A DNA stretch of 56,840 bases from an uncultured Spirochaetales bacterium (GTDB taxonomy: Bacteria > Spirochaetota > Spirochaetia > Sphaerochaetales > Sphaerochaetaceae), in assembly GCA_945932505.1 (NCBI GenBank), contig CAMEQB010000002.1:1-56840 (forward strand), in the 5' to 3' direction. Below, one piece after another: positions 7,764 to 16,358 of this stretch. The position numbers were made by a program, and so were the translations under genes. Numbering within the stretch: the stretch's first letter is position 1; the number at the start of each line of letters is the position of its first letter. The notes under the pieces are model-generated. The model was not told where the DNA came from, made no database searches, and saw only the letters and a program-made list of their open reading frames with translations.

Positions 7764-8051
7764 ATGATTTCAAATTATGAGTTCACAGTCATCTTCGACG
7801 CTAACGAAGATAAGACTAAAGCAGGACTTGAACTTGTCGAGTCCACCTTCTCAAAGTATGGTGTTGAAGTCACCAAGAAGGAAGACATGGGTGTCAGAAC
7901 ACTGGCATATCTCATCAACAAGCAGGAAAAGGGCCACTACGTCTATTTCGAAATCAAGGCTGATGGTTTGACAATTAAGAATATGTCAAGAGCCTTCGAA
8001 CTTTCTTCAGACGTCCTCAAGTACCTGTTCATCAATCCGGAAAAGAACTGA
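7764..8051 (+). CDS. rpsF: 30S ribosomal protein S6
   Basis: The 95-residue product is of normal S6 length. It starts with NYEFTVIFDAN and contains MGVRTLAYLINKQEKGHYVYFEI, the conserved S6 core strand that contacts S18. AAGGAGG precedes the ATG by about 7 bases. S6 binds S18 in the platform of the small subunit. The order rpsF-ssb-rpsR follows and is conserved very widely among bacteria. A dedicated promoter and a small hairpin precede it. Confidence 0.97.
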   Translation: MISNYEFTVIFDANEDKTKAGLELVESTFSKYGVEVTKKEDMGVRTLAYLINKQEKGHYVYFEIKADGLTIKNMSRAFELSSDVLKYLFINPEKN

Positions 8052-8063
8052 GGGTAGATATTC

Positions 8064-8573
8064 ATGTCAGACATCAACTGCGTAACACTCACAGGTAGAT
8101 TGACTAGAGACGCTGAGCTCAAATATACACAAAACGGTGGAGCTATAGTAAGGTTCTCCATGGCTGTCAACAGATCAAAGAGGAATGCTGACGGTAGCTG
8201 GGCTGAAGAAGCTTCATATTTTGATTGTGTCTATTTCGGCAAGGGCGCTGAAAGTGTCAACTCCTATCTATCCCGTGGTCGTCAGGTTGCCGTAAGCGGA
8301 GAGCTTAGACAATCCCGATGGGAACAGGATGGACAGACGAGAAGTAGGGTTGAGGTCTTTGTGAACAATCTTTCCCTACTGTCACAGGGTGGTTCAAAAC
8401 CTCAAGATGGAGATGGTGGTTCTACTTATCAGAAGCCTGCAACTCCATATAGAGAGAACCAGAACAGTTATTCAAAGCCTCAGAACCAGTATCGCCAGCA
8501 GCCTCAGTATCAACAGGCTCCTGTACAGCAGAATGGTCCAGAGGAATTTCAGGACGACGATATTCCGTTCTAA
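8064..8573 (+). CDS. ssb: single-stranded DNA-binding protein
   Basis: The product is 169 residues. An OB-fold covers residues 1-110 with the typical NCVTLTGRLTRDAELKY start and FDCVYFGKGAE core. A Gln/Pro/Tyr-rich flexible linker follows, and the end is the acidic tip DDDIPF, which recruits repair and replication partners. It coats single-stranded DNA during replication and recombination. It lies 12 bases after rpsF and 14 before rpsR in the same operon. The length and layout are standard. Confidence 0.97.
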   Translation: MSDINCVTLTGRLTRDAELKYTQNGGAIVRFSMAVNRSKRNADGSWAEEASYFDCVYFGKGAESVNSYLSRGRQVAVSGELRQSRWEQDGQTRSRVEVFVNNLSLLSQGGSKPQDGDGGSTYQKPATPYRENQNSYSKPQNQYRQQPQYQQAPVQQNGPEEFQDDDIPF

Positions 8574-8587
8574 TTAAGGAGTAAAAA

Positions 8588-8869
8588 ATGAAAGACGATA
8601 GAGATTTTAACGAAATGGATAAAGGTGCACTCAAAGACAGAAAGATGGGTGTCAGAAAGGCTGGCTACAAGAAAAAGGTTTGTAAGTTCTGCCAGGGTGC
8701 TGCTCCAGCTGATTACAAGAACAGTGAAATGCTTAAGAGATACATCACAGAGAGAGGCAAGATTCTCCCTGCTCGCATAACTGGAACTTGTGCTAAGCAC
8801 CAGAGAGCTCTCAACAGAGAAATCAAGAGAGCAAGAACACTTGCTTATCTCCCATTCGAGAAGAAGTGA
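8588..8869 (+). CDS. rpsR: 30S ribosomal protein S18
   Basis: The 93-residue product has the S18 core: KKVCKFC near residue 30, [18 protein letters not shown], and [23 protein letters not shown]. The final LAYLPFEKK is characteristic. An N-terminal extension of about 25 charged residues is slightly longer than the minimal form. AAGGAG lies 6 bases before the ATG. S18 pairs with S6 in the ribosomal platform. The stop codon sits within the ribosome binding site of the next gene. Confidence 0.97.
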   Translation: MKDDRDFNEMDKGALKDRKMGVRKAGYKKKVCKFCQGAAPADYKNSEMLKRYITERGKILPARITGTCAKHQRALNREIKRARTLAYLPFEKK

Positions 8870-8873
8870 GGAA

Positions 8874-9833
8874 ATGGACGAAGGCTTAACTAAAAAGACA
8901 TCTAAGGATGTTTTTATAAAGGCATTTATTTCTATAGCGTTTTCTGTAGTTCTCCTATGCTTGGAGTTTACTTCGCTTATATTTACTTTGCCTTTATTGG
9001 CCTTTGTCGCTACTTCCCGGAGAGAGGACGGAGTGAAGGTTTTTCTTCCTACCGCCCTTATCCTTATTATTCGTTCCTTGTACTACAGTTGGGGTTTGGA
9101 TAATATGGGACTCTGGGTATGTATAGATCTATATGTCCCTTTGTCACTGTTAGTGGCAGGTTATGTATGGACTATATCAAAAGGAAGGTTGGAGAAGAGA
9201 CTGTTTTTGTCACTTCTTCCTGCTTTACTTGCCACAATCCTTTTTGGATTAGTGTTTTTTATGGATAGGGCGCTCTTTGATGCTTTCTACTCTAGCATGA
9301 AGGATGCGTTTGCCACAGTAATGGAAAGTGCTCTTGCTACACTGGGAATCGAAGCCGATATAGACTTCTTATTTCTTATGGTAAGCACGACGGTTGGAGT
9401 TTTCGCCTTTCCTACCATTACTGCAGCGGCTTGTGTCTCTTTCTTCTTTTATGAAGGTAAAAGACATTCAAGAGAAACTGCTCTTGACGATGTGGTTGCT
9501 TCCATTGAATTGAATACTAACCTAGTATGGGTTTTGATTCTTTCTTTGGCACTGTTGATGTCAAGTCGGTTTATATCCATGCCTCTGGTCTTTTCTATGG
9601 CTTTCTTAAGCCTAGTCTTGACCATGCTCCTAGTTTATTCGATACAAGGATTTTCTGTATTGATGGCTTGGATAAAAAATGGTGGTGTTAATATGAAGAG
9701 TACCACACTCTTTATAGTTCTTTTGATGCTTAGTTTATTTATGCCGGGACTAAATATAGTAGTTCTCTTTGGACTACCTGTTTTAGGACTCATTGAGAAC
9801 TTTTTCAACATTAAGACAAGGAGAAAGAAATGA
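8874..9833 (+). CDS. DUF2232 (YybS-like) membrane protein
   Basis: From the ATG at 8874, preceded by GTGAGG, the product is 319 residues with about eight hydrophobic segments, for example residues 15-45, 60-80, 90-110, 120-145 and 250-310. A longer in-frame start lies inside rpsR and is rejected. Position between rpsR and rplI-dnaB matches YybS/DUF2232 proteins, found in the same neighbourhood in Bacillus and some other bacteria. The family function is unknown; it may be an inner-membrane transporter or scaffold. The stop overlaps the rplI start by 4 bases (ATGA), implying translational coupling. Assignment rests on topology and context more than on motifs. Confidence 0.7.
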   Translation: MDEGLTKKTSKDVFIKAFISIAFSVVLLCLEFTSLIFTLPLLAFVATSRREDGVKVFLPTALILIIRSLYYSWGLDNMGLWVCIDLYVPLSLLVAGYVWTISKGRLEKRLFLSLLPALLATILFGLVFFMDRALFDAFYSSMKDAFATVMESALATLGIEADIDFLFLMVSTTVGVFAFPTITAAACVSFFFYEGKRHSRETALDDVVASIELNTNLVWVLILSLALLMSSRFISMPLVFSMAFLSLVLTMLLVYSIQGFSVLMAWIKNGGVNMKSTTLFIVLLMLSLFMPGLNIVVLFGLPVLGLIENFFNIKTRRKK

Positions 9834-10423
9834 AAATCATTCTCAACAACGATGTAGTACATCTCGGTGAAGAAGGCGACGTCGTAACAGTAAAAGACGG
9901 TTATGCTAGAAACTACCTCCTCCCTACAGGAGCTGCAGTAATCTACAACAAGGCAAATGCTGCTATGTTCCAGCAGAAGGCTGAGCAGATTGCAAAGAGA
10001 AAGGCTGAAAAGAGAGCAGCTTCCGCTTCTCTTAAGGAAAGACTGGACAATGTTACAATTTCTCTTGTTGTTACAGCTGGTGAGTCAGGAAAGCTCTTTG
10101 GTTCTGTTACATCTCAGATGGTTCAGGAAGCTCTTCTCAAGGAAGGATTCGAGATCGAGAAGAAGAAGCTTGATGTTCCTACACATGCTATCAAGATGAC
10201 AGGTACATATCACATTGTCGCTCACCTCTATGAGAACGACAAGGCTACTATCACTCTCAACGTTCTTTCAGAAGCTGAAGTAAAGGCTGCTGCAAAGAAG
10301 GCTGCTGAAGAAGCTAAAGCAAAGGCAGAAGCTGAAGCTAAGGCTAAGGCAGAGGAAGAGGCAAAGGCAGCTGCTGCTGAAGCTGAAAACGCAGAGACAA
10401 CAGAAGCACCTGTAGAGGGCTAA
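9830..10423 (+). CDS. rplI: 50S ribosomal protein L9 with Ala/Lys/Glu tail
   Basis: Residues 1-150 are a normal L9: KIILNNDVVHLGEEGDVVTV start, YARNYLLPTGAA, a long connecting helix, and a C-terminal domain with GKLFGSVTSQ. The protein is 197 residues because of an extra tail of about 47 residues made almost only of Ala, Glu and Lys and ending in ETTEAPVEG. Such tails are probably helical, then disordered. L9 helps keep the reading frame at the ribosome surface. The ATG overlaps the stop of the DUF2232 gene by 4 bases. Confidence 0.95.
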   Translation: MKIILNNDVVHLGEEGDVVTVKDGYARNYLLPTGAAVIYNKANAAMFQQKAEQIAKRKAEKRAASASLKERLDNVTISLVVTAGESGKLFGSVTSQMVQEALLKEGFEIEKKKLDVPTHAIKMTGTYHIVAHLYENDKATITLNVLSEAEVKAAAKKAAEEAKAKAEAEAKAKAEEEAKAAAAEAENAETTEAPVEG

Positions 10424-10428
10424 TATCT

Positions 10429-11862
10429 ATGGCAGAGTCACAAGAAAACACATCCAAAATCAGGATGCTTCCTCATGATGATGAAGCGGAACGAGGTGTT
10501 CTTGGGGCTCTGTTACTGAATTCAGAGGTCTGGGACACAGTTTCATCGAGTCTCGAGGCCTCTGATTTTTATTCACCTTTCAATGGTAATATCTTTCAAG
10601 CTATCTCCGATATTATGGAGAGAGAAGGCTTGAAGAGTTTTGACGGTCTTATTCTCGTAGACTATCTGAAAAGAAAGAACCTCCTTGATAAGTGTGGCGG
10701 AGTAGGGTATATAGCTCAGCTTACAAATACACAGGTGGTTACATCCAATGTCTCTAGATATGTGGAGATAGTTCAGGATGCATCTAAGAGAAGAAGACTG
10801 TTTAGCGTTGCTACATCTCTAGAGAAGGATGTATTTGATCCATCTGTGAATATCGATGATTCTTTGGATGGTAGCTCTAAAGTTCTTACCGATGCACTGT
10901 TAAAGGGAATGAAAGAGAAATCTTCAGAGTATTCTCTGGGACGCATTTCTCAGTTTACTTTTGAAGAGATAACAAAGAAGATGGAAGGCACAGCCGAAAT
11001 CGATAGAATCGAAACAGGCTTTGATGTCCTAGACAAGTACACTAACGGTGGTTTTGCAAACGAAGAGTATGTAATAATTGGTGCTCGTCCATCTATCGGT
11101 AAAACAGCTTTTGCCCTCAGCATGATGTACAACATGATGAGAAATAATAAAAAGATTGCTTTCTTCTCTCTTGAAATGCCTGCCAAGTCAATAGCAATGA
11201 GACTCTTCGCCATCGACAGTAAGGTTGAACTTGCCAAGATAATCAAGGCTCAATTTATTGGAGATGAATTTGAGCGTATTATGGATAGCTGTGGCCGACT
11301 ATATGACTATAGCGATAATATGTACATCGTCGATGTCCCTAATATTTCTCTGACAGAATTGAGAGCTAAGGCTAGAATTCTTAAAAAAGAGAAAAACATC
11401 GATTGTATTGTCATCGACTATATTGGTCTTATTTCCGTCCCTTCTACTTATGCCAGCCAGAAGAAGTTCGAGCAGGTTTCAATGATATCTCTAGCTTTAA
11501 AACAGCTTGCAAGAGAGTTGAAGGTTCCTGTAATAGTTCTTTGTCAGGTAGGGCGTGAAAGTGAAGAGCAGGCTCCTATTCTTTCTAATTTGAGAGATTC
11601 AGGTTCTATTGAACAGGACGCAGACGTAGTATGCTTCTTGCATAGAAAAAAGAACCTTACTGAAGAAGAAAAACAGAGAAACCTTAAGGACTCTCAGGGT
11701 AGGGCAAATATTCAGGTAACTCAGTTTATTGTGGCTAAGAACCGTAACGGTGAAACAGGTACCTTTAAGATCGGTTATAATGGTCCTCTAACATATTATA
11801 ATGATGTCGATCAGAGTTCTGAGTTTATTGATTACGAGCAGAAAGTTCCGACAAAAAAATAA
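10429..11862 (+). CDS. dnaB: replicative DNA helicase DnaB
   Basis: The product is 477 residues. The N-terminal primase-interaction domain starts with RMLPHDDEAERGVLGALLL (about 13-31). The RecA-like domain has Walker A GARPSIGKTAFAL, a FFSLEMPAKSIAMRLFA block, IDCIVIDYIGLI (Walker B) and the sensor region QVGRESEEQAP with LRDSGSIEQDADVV. It unwinds DNA as a hexameric ring at the replication fork. Adjacency to rplI is common. The stop is 1 base away from the convergent rseP stop, so no terminator fits between them. Confidence 0.97.
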   Translation: MAESQENTSKIRMLPHDDEAERGVLGALLLNSEVWDTVSSSLEASDFYSPFNGNIFQAISDIMEREGLKSFDGLILVDYLKRKNLLDKCGGVGYIAQLTNTQVVTSNVSRYVEIVQDASKRRRLFSVATSLEKDVFDPSVNIDDSLDGSSKVLTDALLKGMKEKSSEYSLGRISQFTFEEITKKMEGTAEIDRIETGFDVLDKYTNGGFANEEYVIIGARPSIGKTAFALSMMYNMMRNNKKIAFFSLEMPAKSIAMRLFAIDSKVELAKIIKAQFIGDEFERIMDSCGRLYDYSDNMYIVDVPNISLTELRAKARILKKEKNIDCIVIDYIGLISVPSTYASQKKFEQVSMISLALKQLARELKVPVIVLCQVGRESEEQAPILSNLRDSGSIEQDADVVCFLHRKKNLTEEEKQRNLKDSQGRANIQVTQFIVAKNRNGETGTFKIGYNGPLTYYNDVDQSSEFIDYEQKVPTKK

Positions 11863-11863
11863 G

Positions 11864-13186
11864 CTATAAGAATAGTGTTTCTACAATACCCCAAGCATTC
11901 ATTGCAATAATCAAAGTCCAAGCTATTACCATTCCTGAAATATGAAGAAATAGGTATGTGTTTGGCTTAAGTGGTCTATTTACTATCATTTCAGCAACTG
12001 TGATGATCATCTGCCCTCCGTCGAAGGTAGGTACTGGAATCAAGTTCCCGATAGATATGGATATGCTGATAATAGATAAAAGATATAGAAATGTCCTTAT
12101 TCCGCTTCTACTGCTTTCTGAGAAGGCAAGAGTAGATATTCTTCCAATATTCTTGGCGCTTGTAAATGGACCGCTTATTACTTCCAAGGCTTCTTTAAAA
12201 TTAAAGCTCAGTAATTTTATTATGGCTGCAGCTGTTCGCTTGGAGAGGTCAATTGTCTTATTAAATGCTGTAGTAAATGGTGTTGGAGAATCTGGAGAGA
12301 CTCTATAGTCAGTCTTCCAGGCAAAAGGAAAGCTGGTGCCATCTATCTTTACTTCCTTTCTTCCATTCTCTCCTTCAAATACCAAGTTGTAAGAATCAGA
12401 GTCGAGTAAATATAAGTCATAAGTCCACTCTATTTTGTGTCCATTGGCCTCAATAAGAGTGTCTCCTACTTCTATTCTCTCATCTTCGCTTCTACCTATT
12501 ACTGGCTCTTCTAAGTTTGCTATTCCATAACTATAGCCAGTGTCTAAGAGAGTAGGGGAGACAGTCACGGTCATTTCTTTATTGTCCCTGATGATATTTA
12601 ACTCTATATCTTCTCCTTTATGGCTAGAGAGCCAAGAAGAGAAGTCTTCCCAGTCAACAAAGTTTCTATTTCCTGATGATAGGATGATGTCACCTTTATT
12701 TATGGCTTCCTGCTTGATGTCTATGTCATATAGGGATTTGTAGTCAGAGATGGGAGCTACAATGAGACTATGGCTTATTCTTTTGACAGGAATAGCAGAT
12801 ACCAAAGTGAGTAGAAAAAAAGCTAACAAGAAGTTAGTTAAGGGGCCTGATAGAAAAATGAGAAACTTTCTCCATGGACTGATGGCGAAGAATGAACCCT
12901 TTTCTGCAGTATTTATCTTCTTGCTCTTATTGGATAGAGCGACTGTAAGATCTTCAGAACCTCCAAGTCTACAGTAGCCGCCAAAGGGAATCAAAGATAG
13001 GCGGAACTCTGTTTTTTTACCCCAATGGCGCCAAATAACAGGACCGATTCCAATACCGAATACTTCGACTTCAGCCCCAAGAATCTTGGCTGCAATATAA
13101 TGCCCTAGCTCATGAATCAATAAAACAACTCCTGTAGCTAGGAGTCCGATTATTAAATAAAGAACATAGAGAAGTAGGTCTATCAT
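11864..13186 (-). CDS. rseP: site-2 metalloprotease RseP/RasP
   Basis: The product is 440 residues and membrane-embedded. The zinc site HELGH is at residues 25-29 in the first transmembrane segment, and the second catalytic motif NLIPVPTFDGG is near residue 390. A PDZ-like region lies between. It cleaves transmembrane substrates such as anti-sigma factors and remnant signal peptides. The start overlaps the dxr stop by 4 bases. It is the distal gene of the rpsB-to-rseP operon, an order shared with many bacteria. Its 3' end meets dnaB tail to tail. Confidence 0.93.
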   Translation of the reverse strand: MIDLLLYVLYLIIGLLATGVVLLIHELGHYIAAKILGAEVEVFGIGIGPVIWRHWGKKTEFRLSLIPFGGYCRLGGSEDLTVALSNKSKKINTAEKGSFFAISPWRKFLIFLSGPLTNFLLAFFLLTLVSAIPVKRISHSLIVAPISDYKSLYDIDIKQEAINKGDIILSSGNRNFVDWEDFSSWLSSHKGEDIELNIIRDNKEMTVTVSPTLLDTGYSYGIANLEEPVIGRSEDERIEVGDTLIEANGHKIEWTYDLYLLDSDSYNLVFEGENGRKEVKIDGTSFPFAWKTDYRVSPDSPTPFTTAFNKTIDLSKRTAAAIIKLLSFNFKEALEVISGPFTSAKNIGRISTLAFSESSRSGIRTFLYLLSIISISISIGNLIPVPTFDGGQMIITVAEMIVNRPLKPNTYLFLHISGMVIAWTLIIAMNAWGIVETLFL

Positions 13187-14265
13187 AGTGCATTTCTTGC
13201 AATTATTCTTGCTATTCTATCTTTTTCCATAGTCTCTTCATAAGTAGAGACTTTTTCTTTAAATATAGGATCCTCTATGGTTTTCTTTACTATTTCACTG
13301 ATCTTTGAGTATGGTATGATACCTTCCATAAATGCATTTACAGCAACTTCATCTGCTGCGTTATATGCAATAGTAGCGCTTCCATCCACCATAAGCGCTT
13401 TATATGCAAGATCCAGTAGCGGGAAACGAAGAGTATCAGGCTTCTCGAAAGTAAGCTTTAAGTTTGTAAAGGAGAGAGGAGATACTACATCCTCCAACTC
13501 TATCTTTCCATCTGACAGAGCAGAAATAATAGGAAGTGTCATATCTGGAGGAGACATCTGGGCATAAACTGCTCCTTCTTTTGTTCTGACCATAGAGTGG
13601 ACTACAGACTGACGATGGACAGTGACTTCTATATCTTCAGGCTTGAAACCAAAAAGAAATGAAGCTTCTATTACTTCCAGTCCTTTATTAGCAAGAGTAG
13701 AGGAGTCTATAGTTATCTTCTTGCCCATTTTCCATGTAGGATGATTTAAAGCTTCTTCTACAGTAACATTATCCAAGTCCATTCTATCTACAAAAGGACC
13801 ACCGGAAGCAGTAATGACAAGCGATGAAGCTTTATGTCCCTTCAATAGGTTATAGATAGCTGAGTGTTCGCTATCTACAGGTATTATTCTGACGTTTCTT
13901 TTCTCTGCTTCCTTGAAGATCCAAGTACCACCCATAACTACAGACTCTTTGTTTGATAGTGCGATATCGATACCAGAGTTGATAGCTGTAACGGTTGCAA
14001 AAAGTCCGTCTGCACCTGCAATGGCGTTGAGTACAATATCTGGGTGTGTGGCCTCAAAAAACTCTTCAAGTCCAGAATCCTCAATTGGATCAGTAATAAG
14101 AGTAGGACAATTAAACTCCTTACCAAGGAGAGTAAGTTTTTCTACGTTTTTATGGGCCGTCAGACCGACAACAATAAAACCTGGATTATTCTTTCTCAAG
14201 TAATTAAGGCATGTAGTACCTATACTGCCTGTAGAACCTAGAATAACTACTCTTCTCATAATCAT
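13183..14265 (-). CDS. dxr: 1-deoxy-D-xylulose 5-phosphate reductoisomerase
   Basis: The product is 360 residues. VVILGSTGSIG (residues 6-16) is the NADPH-binding loop, followed by ALSNKESVVMGG, PVDSEHSAIYNLL (metal-binding region), TASGGPF, HPTWKMGKKITIDSSTLANKGLEVIEA and the downstream domain. It catalyses the committed step of the MEP isoprenoid pathway. This supports an MEP route supplying undecaprenyl phosphate to UppS, two genes upstream. The ATG overlaps the cdsA stop (ATGA); an internal Met3 could be used instead. The C-terminus is a little shorter than in E. coli. Confidence 0.95.
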   Translation of the reverse strand: MIMRRVVILGSTGSIGTTCLNYLRKNNPGFIVVGLTAHKNVEKLTLLGKEFNCPTLITDPIEDSGLEEFFEATHPDIVLNAIAGADGLFATVTAINSGIDIALSNKESVVMGGTWIFKEAEKRNVRIIPVDSEHSAIYNLLKGHKASSLVITASGGPFVDRMDLDNVTVEEALNHPTWKMGKKITIDSSTLANKGLEVIEASFLFGFKPEDIEVTVHRQSVVHSMVRTKEGAVYAQMSPPDMTLPIISALSDGKIELEDVVSPLSFTNLKLTFEKPDTLRFPLLDLAYKALMVDGSATIAYNAADEVAVNAFMEGIIPYSKISEIVKKTIEDPIFKEKVSTYEETMEKDRIARIIARNAL

Positions 14266-15101
14266 ACCATTATCTCAATAAGCATCGTAAAAATAGGAAG
14301 AGCGATTGAAATAGAGTCTATACAATCCAACATGCCGCCTCTTCCTGGAACTGTAACTCCTGCGTCCTTTACTCCTGCACTTCTTTTGAGCATAGACTCG
14401 AAAAGATCACCACATGTGCCAAATATAGCTGTAGGAAGAGCAATGAGGAACATATTAATTGGAGCAATATTTAGCATATTGGGGAAGAAAACCAAGAGAA
14501 TTGTCATAACCAAAGAGATTCCAAGTGTTCCGCCAATAAAGCCTGCAATAGACTTATTAGGTGAGCATTTGACAAGACCTTTGTTGTTCTTACCAAAAAG
14601 CATTCCGCTAAAATATGCCATTGAATCTGAACCAAAGACGATACCAAGGAAAATAAGGATGGCGTTTGGTCCTGGGTGCAAGAAGCAAAGCCTGATTCCA
14701 TATACCATAAAGAGGCTAGGGTAGCAGAGTGTAAGACAGGTTGCGGATATTCTCTCAATAGATCCGTTAAAGTTATCTTTTGCACCATGGATTACTTCAA
14801 CAAGGAAGGCAAAGCCTAATAAAGCTGCCAAAGTAAAGGCAATAAGACCATCAATGTGTATAAAATGATTATTTATAAGTTCAATTACTGGAAGCAACAT
14901 GCCTAGGTATCCAGTAAAAGGAACATCAATTTTCTTCTTTAATATATTATTATGGAGTTCCCAAGTACCAATAGCATTCACTGCGATAATGATGATGGCA
15001 AAAGCTAGATGATCCAAATAGGGAAGAAATACTGTAGAACAAATAAGAATCGGCAGTGCAACGGCTGCAGTGATTATTCTTGTTTTGAGAGAACTACTCA
15101 T
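14262..15101 (-). CDS. cdsA: phosphatidate cytidylyltransferase
   Basis: The 279-residue product has about eight hydrophobic segments and the CdsA C-terminal signature: KDAGVTVPGRGGMLDCIDS, where the usual Pro-Gly-His-Gly-Gly...Asp appears as Pro-Gly-Arg-Gly-Gly. It makes CDP-diacylglycerol from phosphatidate and CTP for phospholipid synthesis. GGAGGATT precedes the ATG, which overlaps the uppS stop by 4 bases. The His-to-Arg difference in the signature is shared by some other bacteria and is not by itself a sign of lost activity. The context in the uppS-cdsA-dxr-rseP block is standard. Confidence 0.92.
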   Translation of the reverse strand: MSSSLKTRIITAAVALPILICSTVFLPYLDHLAFAIIIIAVNAIGTWELHNNILKKKIDVPFTGYLGMLLPVIELINNHFIHIDGLIAFTLAALLGFAFLVEVIHGAKDNFNGSIERISATCLTLCYPSLFMVYGIRLCFLHPGPNAILIFLGIVFGSDSMAYFSGMLFGKNNKGLVKCSPNKSIAGFIGGTLGISLVMTILLVFFPNMLNIAPINMFLIALPTAIFGTCGDLFESMLKRSAGVKDAGVTVPGRGGMLDCIDSISIALPIFTMLIEIMV

Positions 15102-15784
15102 TTTGTTAATCCTCCATATTTTCGTGTCCTTGACTGGAAGTCAGATAAAATAGTGTCTACCATTTCTTCATCCCAATCTGGCCATAGTTTATCATAAAAA
15201 CCAAACTCTGAATAATTTGATTGCAATAATAAGAAACCACTGAGTCTCTCTTCACCGGCACTGCGTACAATCATATCTGGGAGAGGAACGGAAGGGTTAT
15301 CTACAAAAGAGAGTAGTGTTTCGGGAGTAAAAGAAGTAATACCTGCATTGATCGCTTTGTTTGCAGCTCTCGCTATTTCATCCCAGCCGCCATAGTTTAT
15401 AGCAAGCTGAACTGTAAGAGTGGAATTATTCTTTGTTGCTTCTACAGCCTTCATCAGTCCGTTATAAGCTGAGGTAGGTATTCCTTCTTTATTTCCTAAA
15501 AACAGAATTTTTATATCGAGTTTATTAAACTTAGGAATATTTGCCTGTACTTGCATAGATAAAAGACCCATAAGATAGTTCACCTCATCTTTGGGTCTTT
15601 TCCAGTTTTCAGTAGAGAAGCAATAGAGGGTGAGGAATCGAATTCCATTTTTGATGCATCCTTTAGCGACTCTTTCGGCGGCATAAGCCCCTTCTTTATG
15701 TCCATCAGTCCTTTTTAGGCCCCTTTGTTCAGCCCAACGACCGTTACCATCCATTATGCACGCAAGATGATTAAGATTCCCCAC
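15098..15784 (-). CDS. uppS: undecaprenyl pyrophosphate synthase
   Basis: I place the start at a GTG at 15784, which has GAGGT 5 bases upstream and gives 228 residues; a longer frame would overlap frr and encode a non-homologous Lys-rich head. The cis-prenyltransferase signature CIMDGNGRWAEQRG begins at residue 9, followed by LYCFSTENWKRPKDE and LAINYGGWDEIARA. The end has PDMIVRSAGEERLSGFLL and a tryptophan-rich tail. It extends farnesyl diphosphate to the C55 lipid carrier. The gene lies 10 bases after frr. Confidence 0.93.
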   Translation of the reverse strand: MGNLNHLACIMDGNGRWAEQRGLKRTDGHKEGAYAAERVAKGCIKNGIRFLTLYCFSTENWKRPKDEVNYLMGLLSMQVQANIPKFNKLDIKILFLGNKEGIPTSAYNGLMKAVEATKNNSTLTVQLAINYGGWDEIARAANKAINAGITSFTPETLLSFVDNPSVPLPDMIVRSAGEERLSGFLLLQSNYSEFGFYDKLWPDWDEEMVDTILSDFQSRTRKYGGLTK

Positions 15785-15794
15785 AATTACCTCG

Positions 15795-16349
15795 TTAGAT
15801 CTCCATGATTTCTTTTTCTTTTGTCTCTGCAACTTTGTTGATGTCTGCAATAGCAGAATCTGTCAACTTCTGGATCTTTGTTTCGCCATCCTTCTGCTGA
15901 TCTTCTGAGATATCACCAGCCTTCTGCATTTTCTTCAGCTCTTCCATGGCATCGCGGCGAATATTTCTGACTGCGACTCTGGACTGTTCTGCTGTAGCTT
16001 TTGCCTGCTTGGCAAGTTCTTTTCTTCTTTCAGCTGTTAGGGCAGGGAAGTTGACTCTGATAAGCTTTCCGTCGTTGTTTGGGTTGAGACCAAGCTCAGA
16101 CTTCTGGATAGCTTTCTCAATTGCAGGAAGAACTGTCTTATCCCATGGCTGGATGACAACCATTCTTGCTTCTGGAACAGAAATGGAAGCGACCTGGGAA
16201 AGTGGAGTTTCTGCACCATAGTATTCGACTTTGATTTTATCGAAGAGAGCTGCAGAAGCTCTTCCTGTTCTTAACTGAGCATAGTCAGCCTGAAGGCTGG
16301 CTACGCTTTTCTTCATCTTTTCACTGCAGTTGTTGATTACGTTCTGCAT
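15795..16349 (-). CDS. frr: ribosome recycling factor
   Basis: The product is 184 residues, the normal RRF length, with the typical three-helix-bundle sequence: LRTGRASAALFDKIKVEYYG, VRVNFP-like IRVNFPALTAERRKEL, and AVRNIRRDAMEELKKM. It splits post-termination ribosomes with EF-G. AAGGAG precedes the ATG. It is 9 bases downstream of tsf. Layout and length are unremarkable. Confidence 0.97.
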   Translation of the reverse strand: MQNVINNCSEKMKKSVASLQADYAQLRTGRASAALFDKIKVEYYGAETPLSQVASISVPEARMVVIQPWDKTVLPAIEKAIQKSELGLNPNNDGKLIRVNFPALTAERRKELAKQAKATAEQSRVAVRNIRRDAMEELKKMQKAGDISEDQQKDGETKIQKLTDSAIADINKVAETKEKEIMEI

Positions 16350-16358
16350 GACTTCTCC

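Noticed and set aside
15785-15850. Extension of UppS by 22 Lys-rich residues
   Set aside because: It overlaps frr and is not conserved; GTG at 15784 has its own ribosome binding site.
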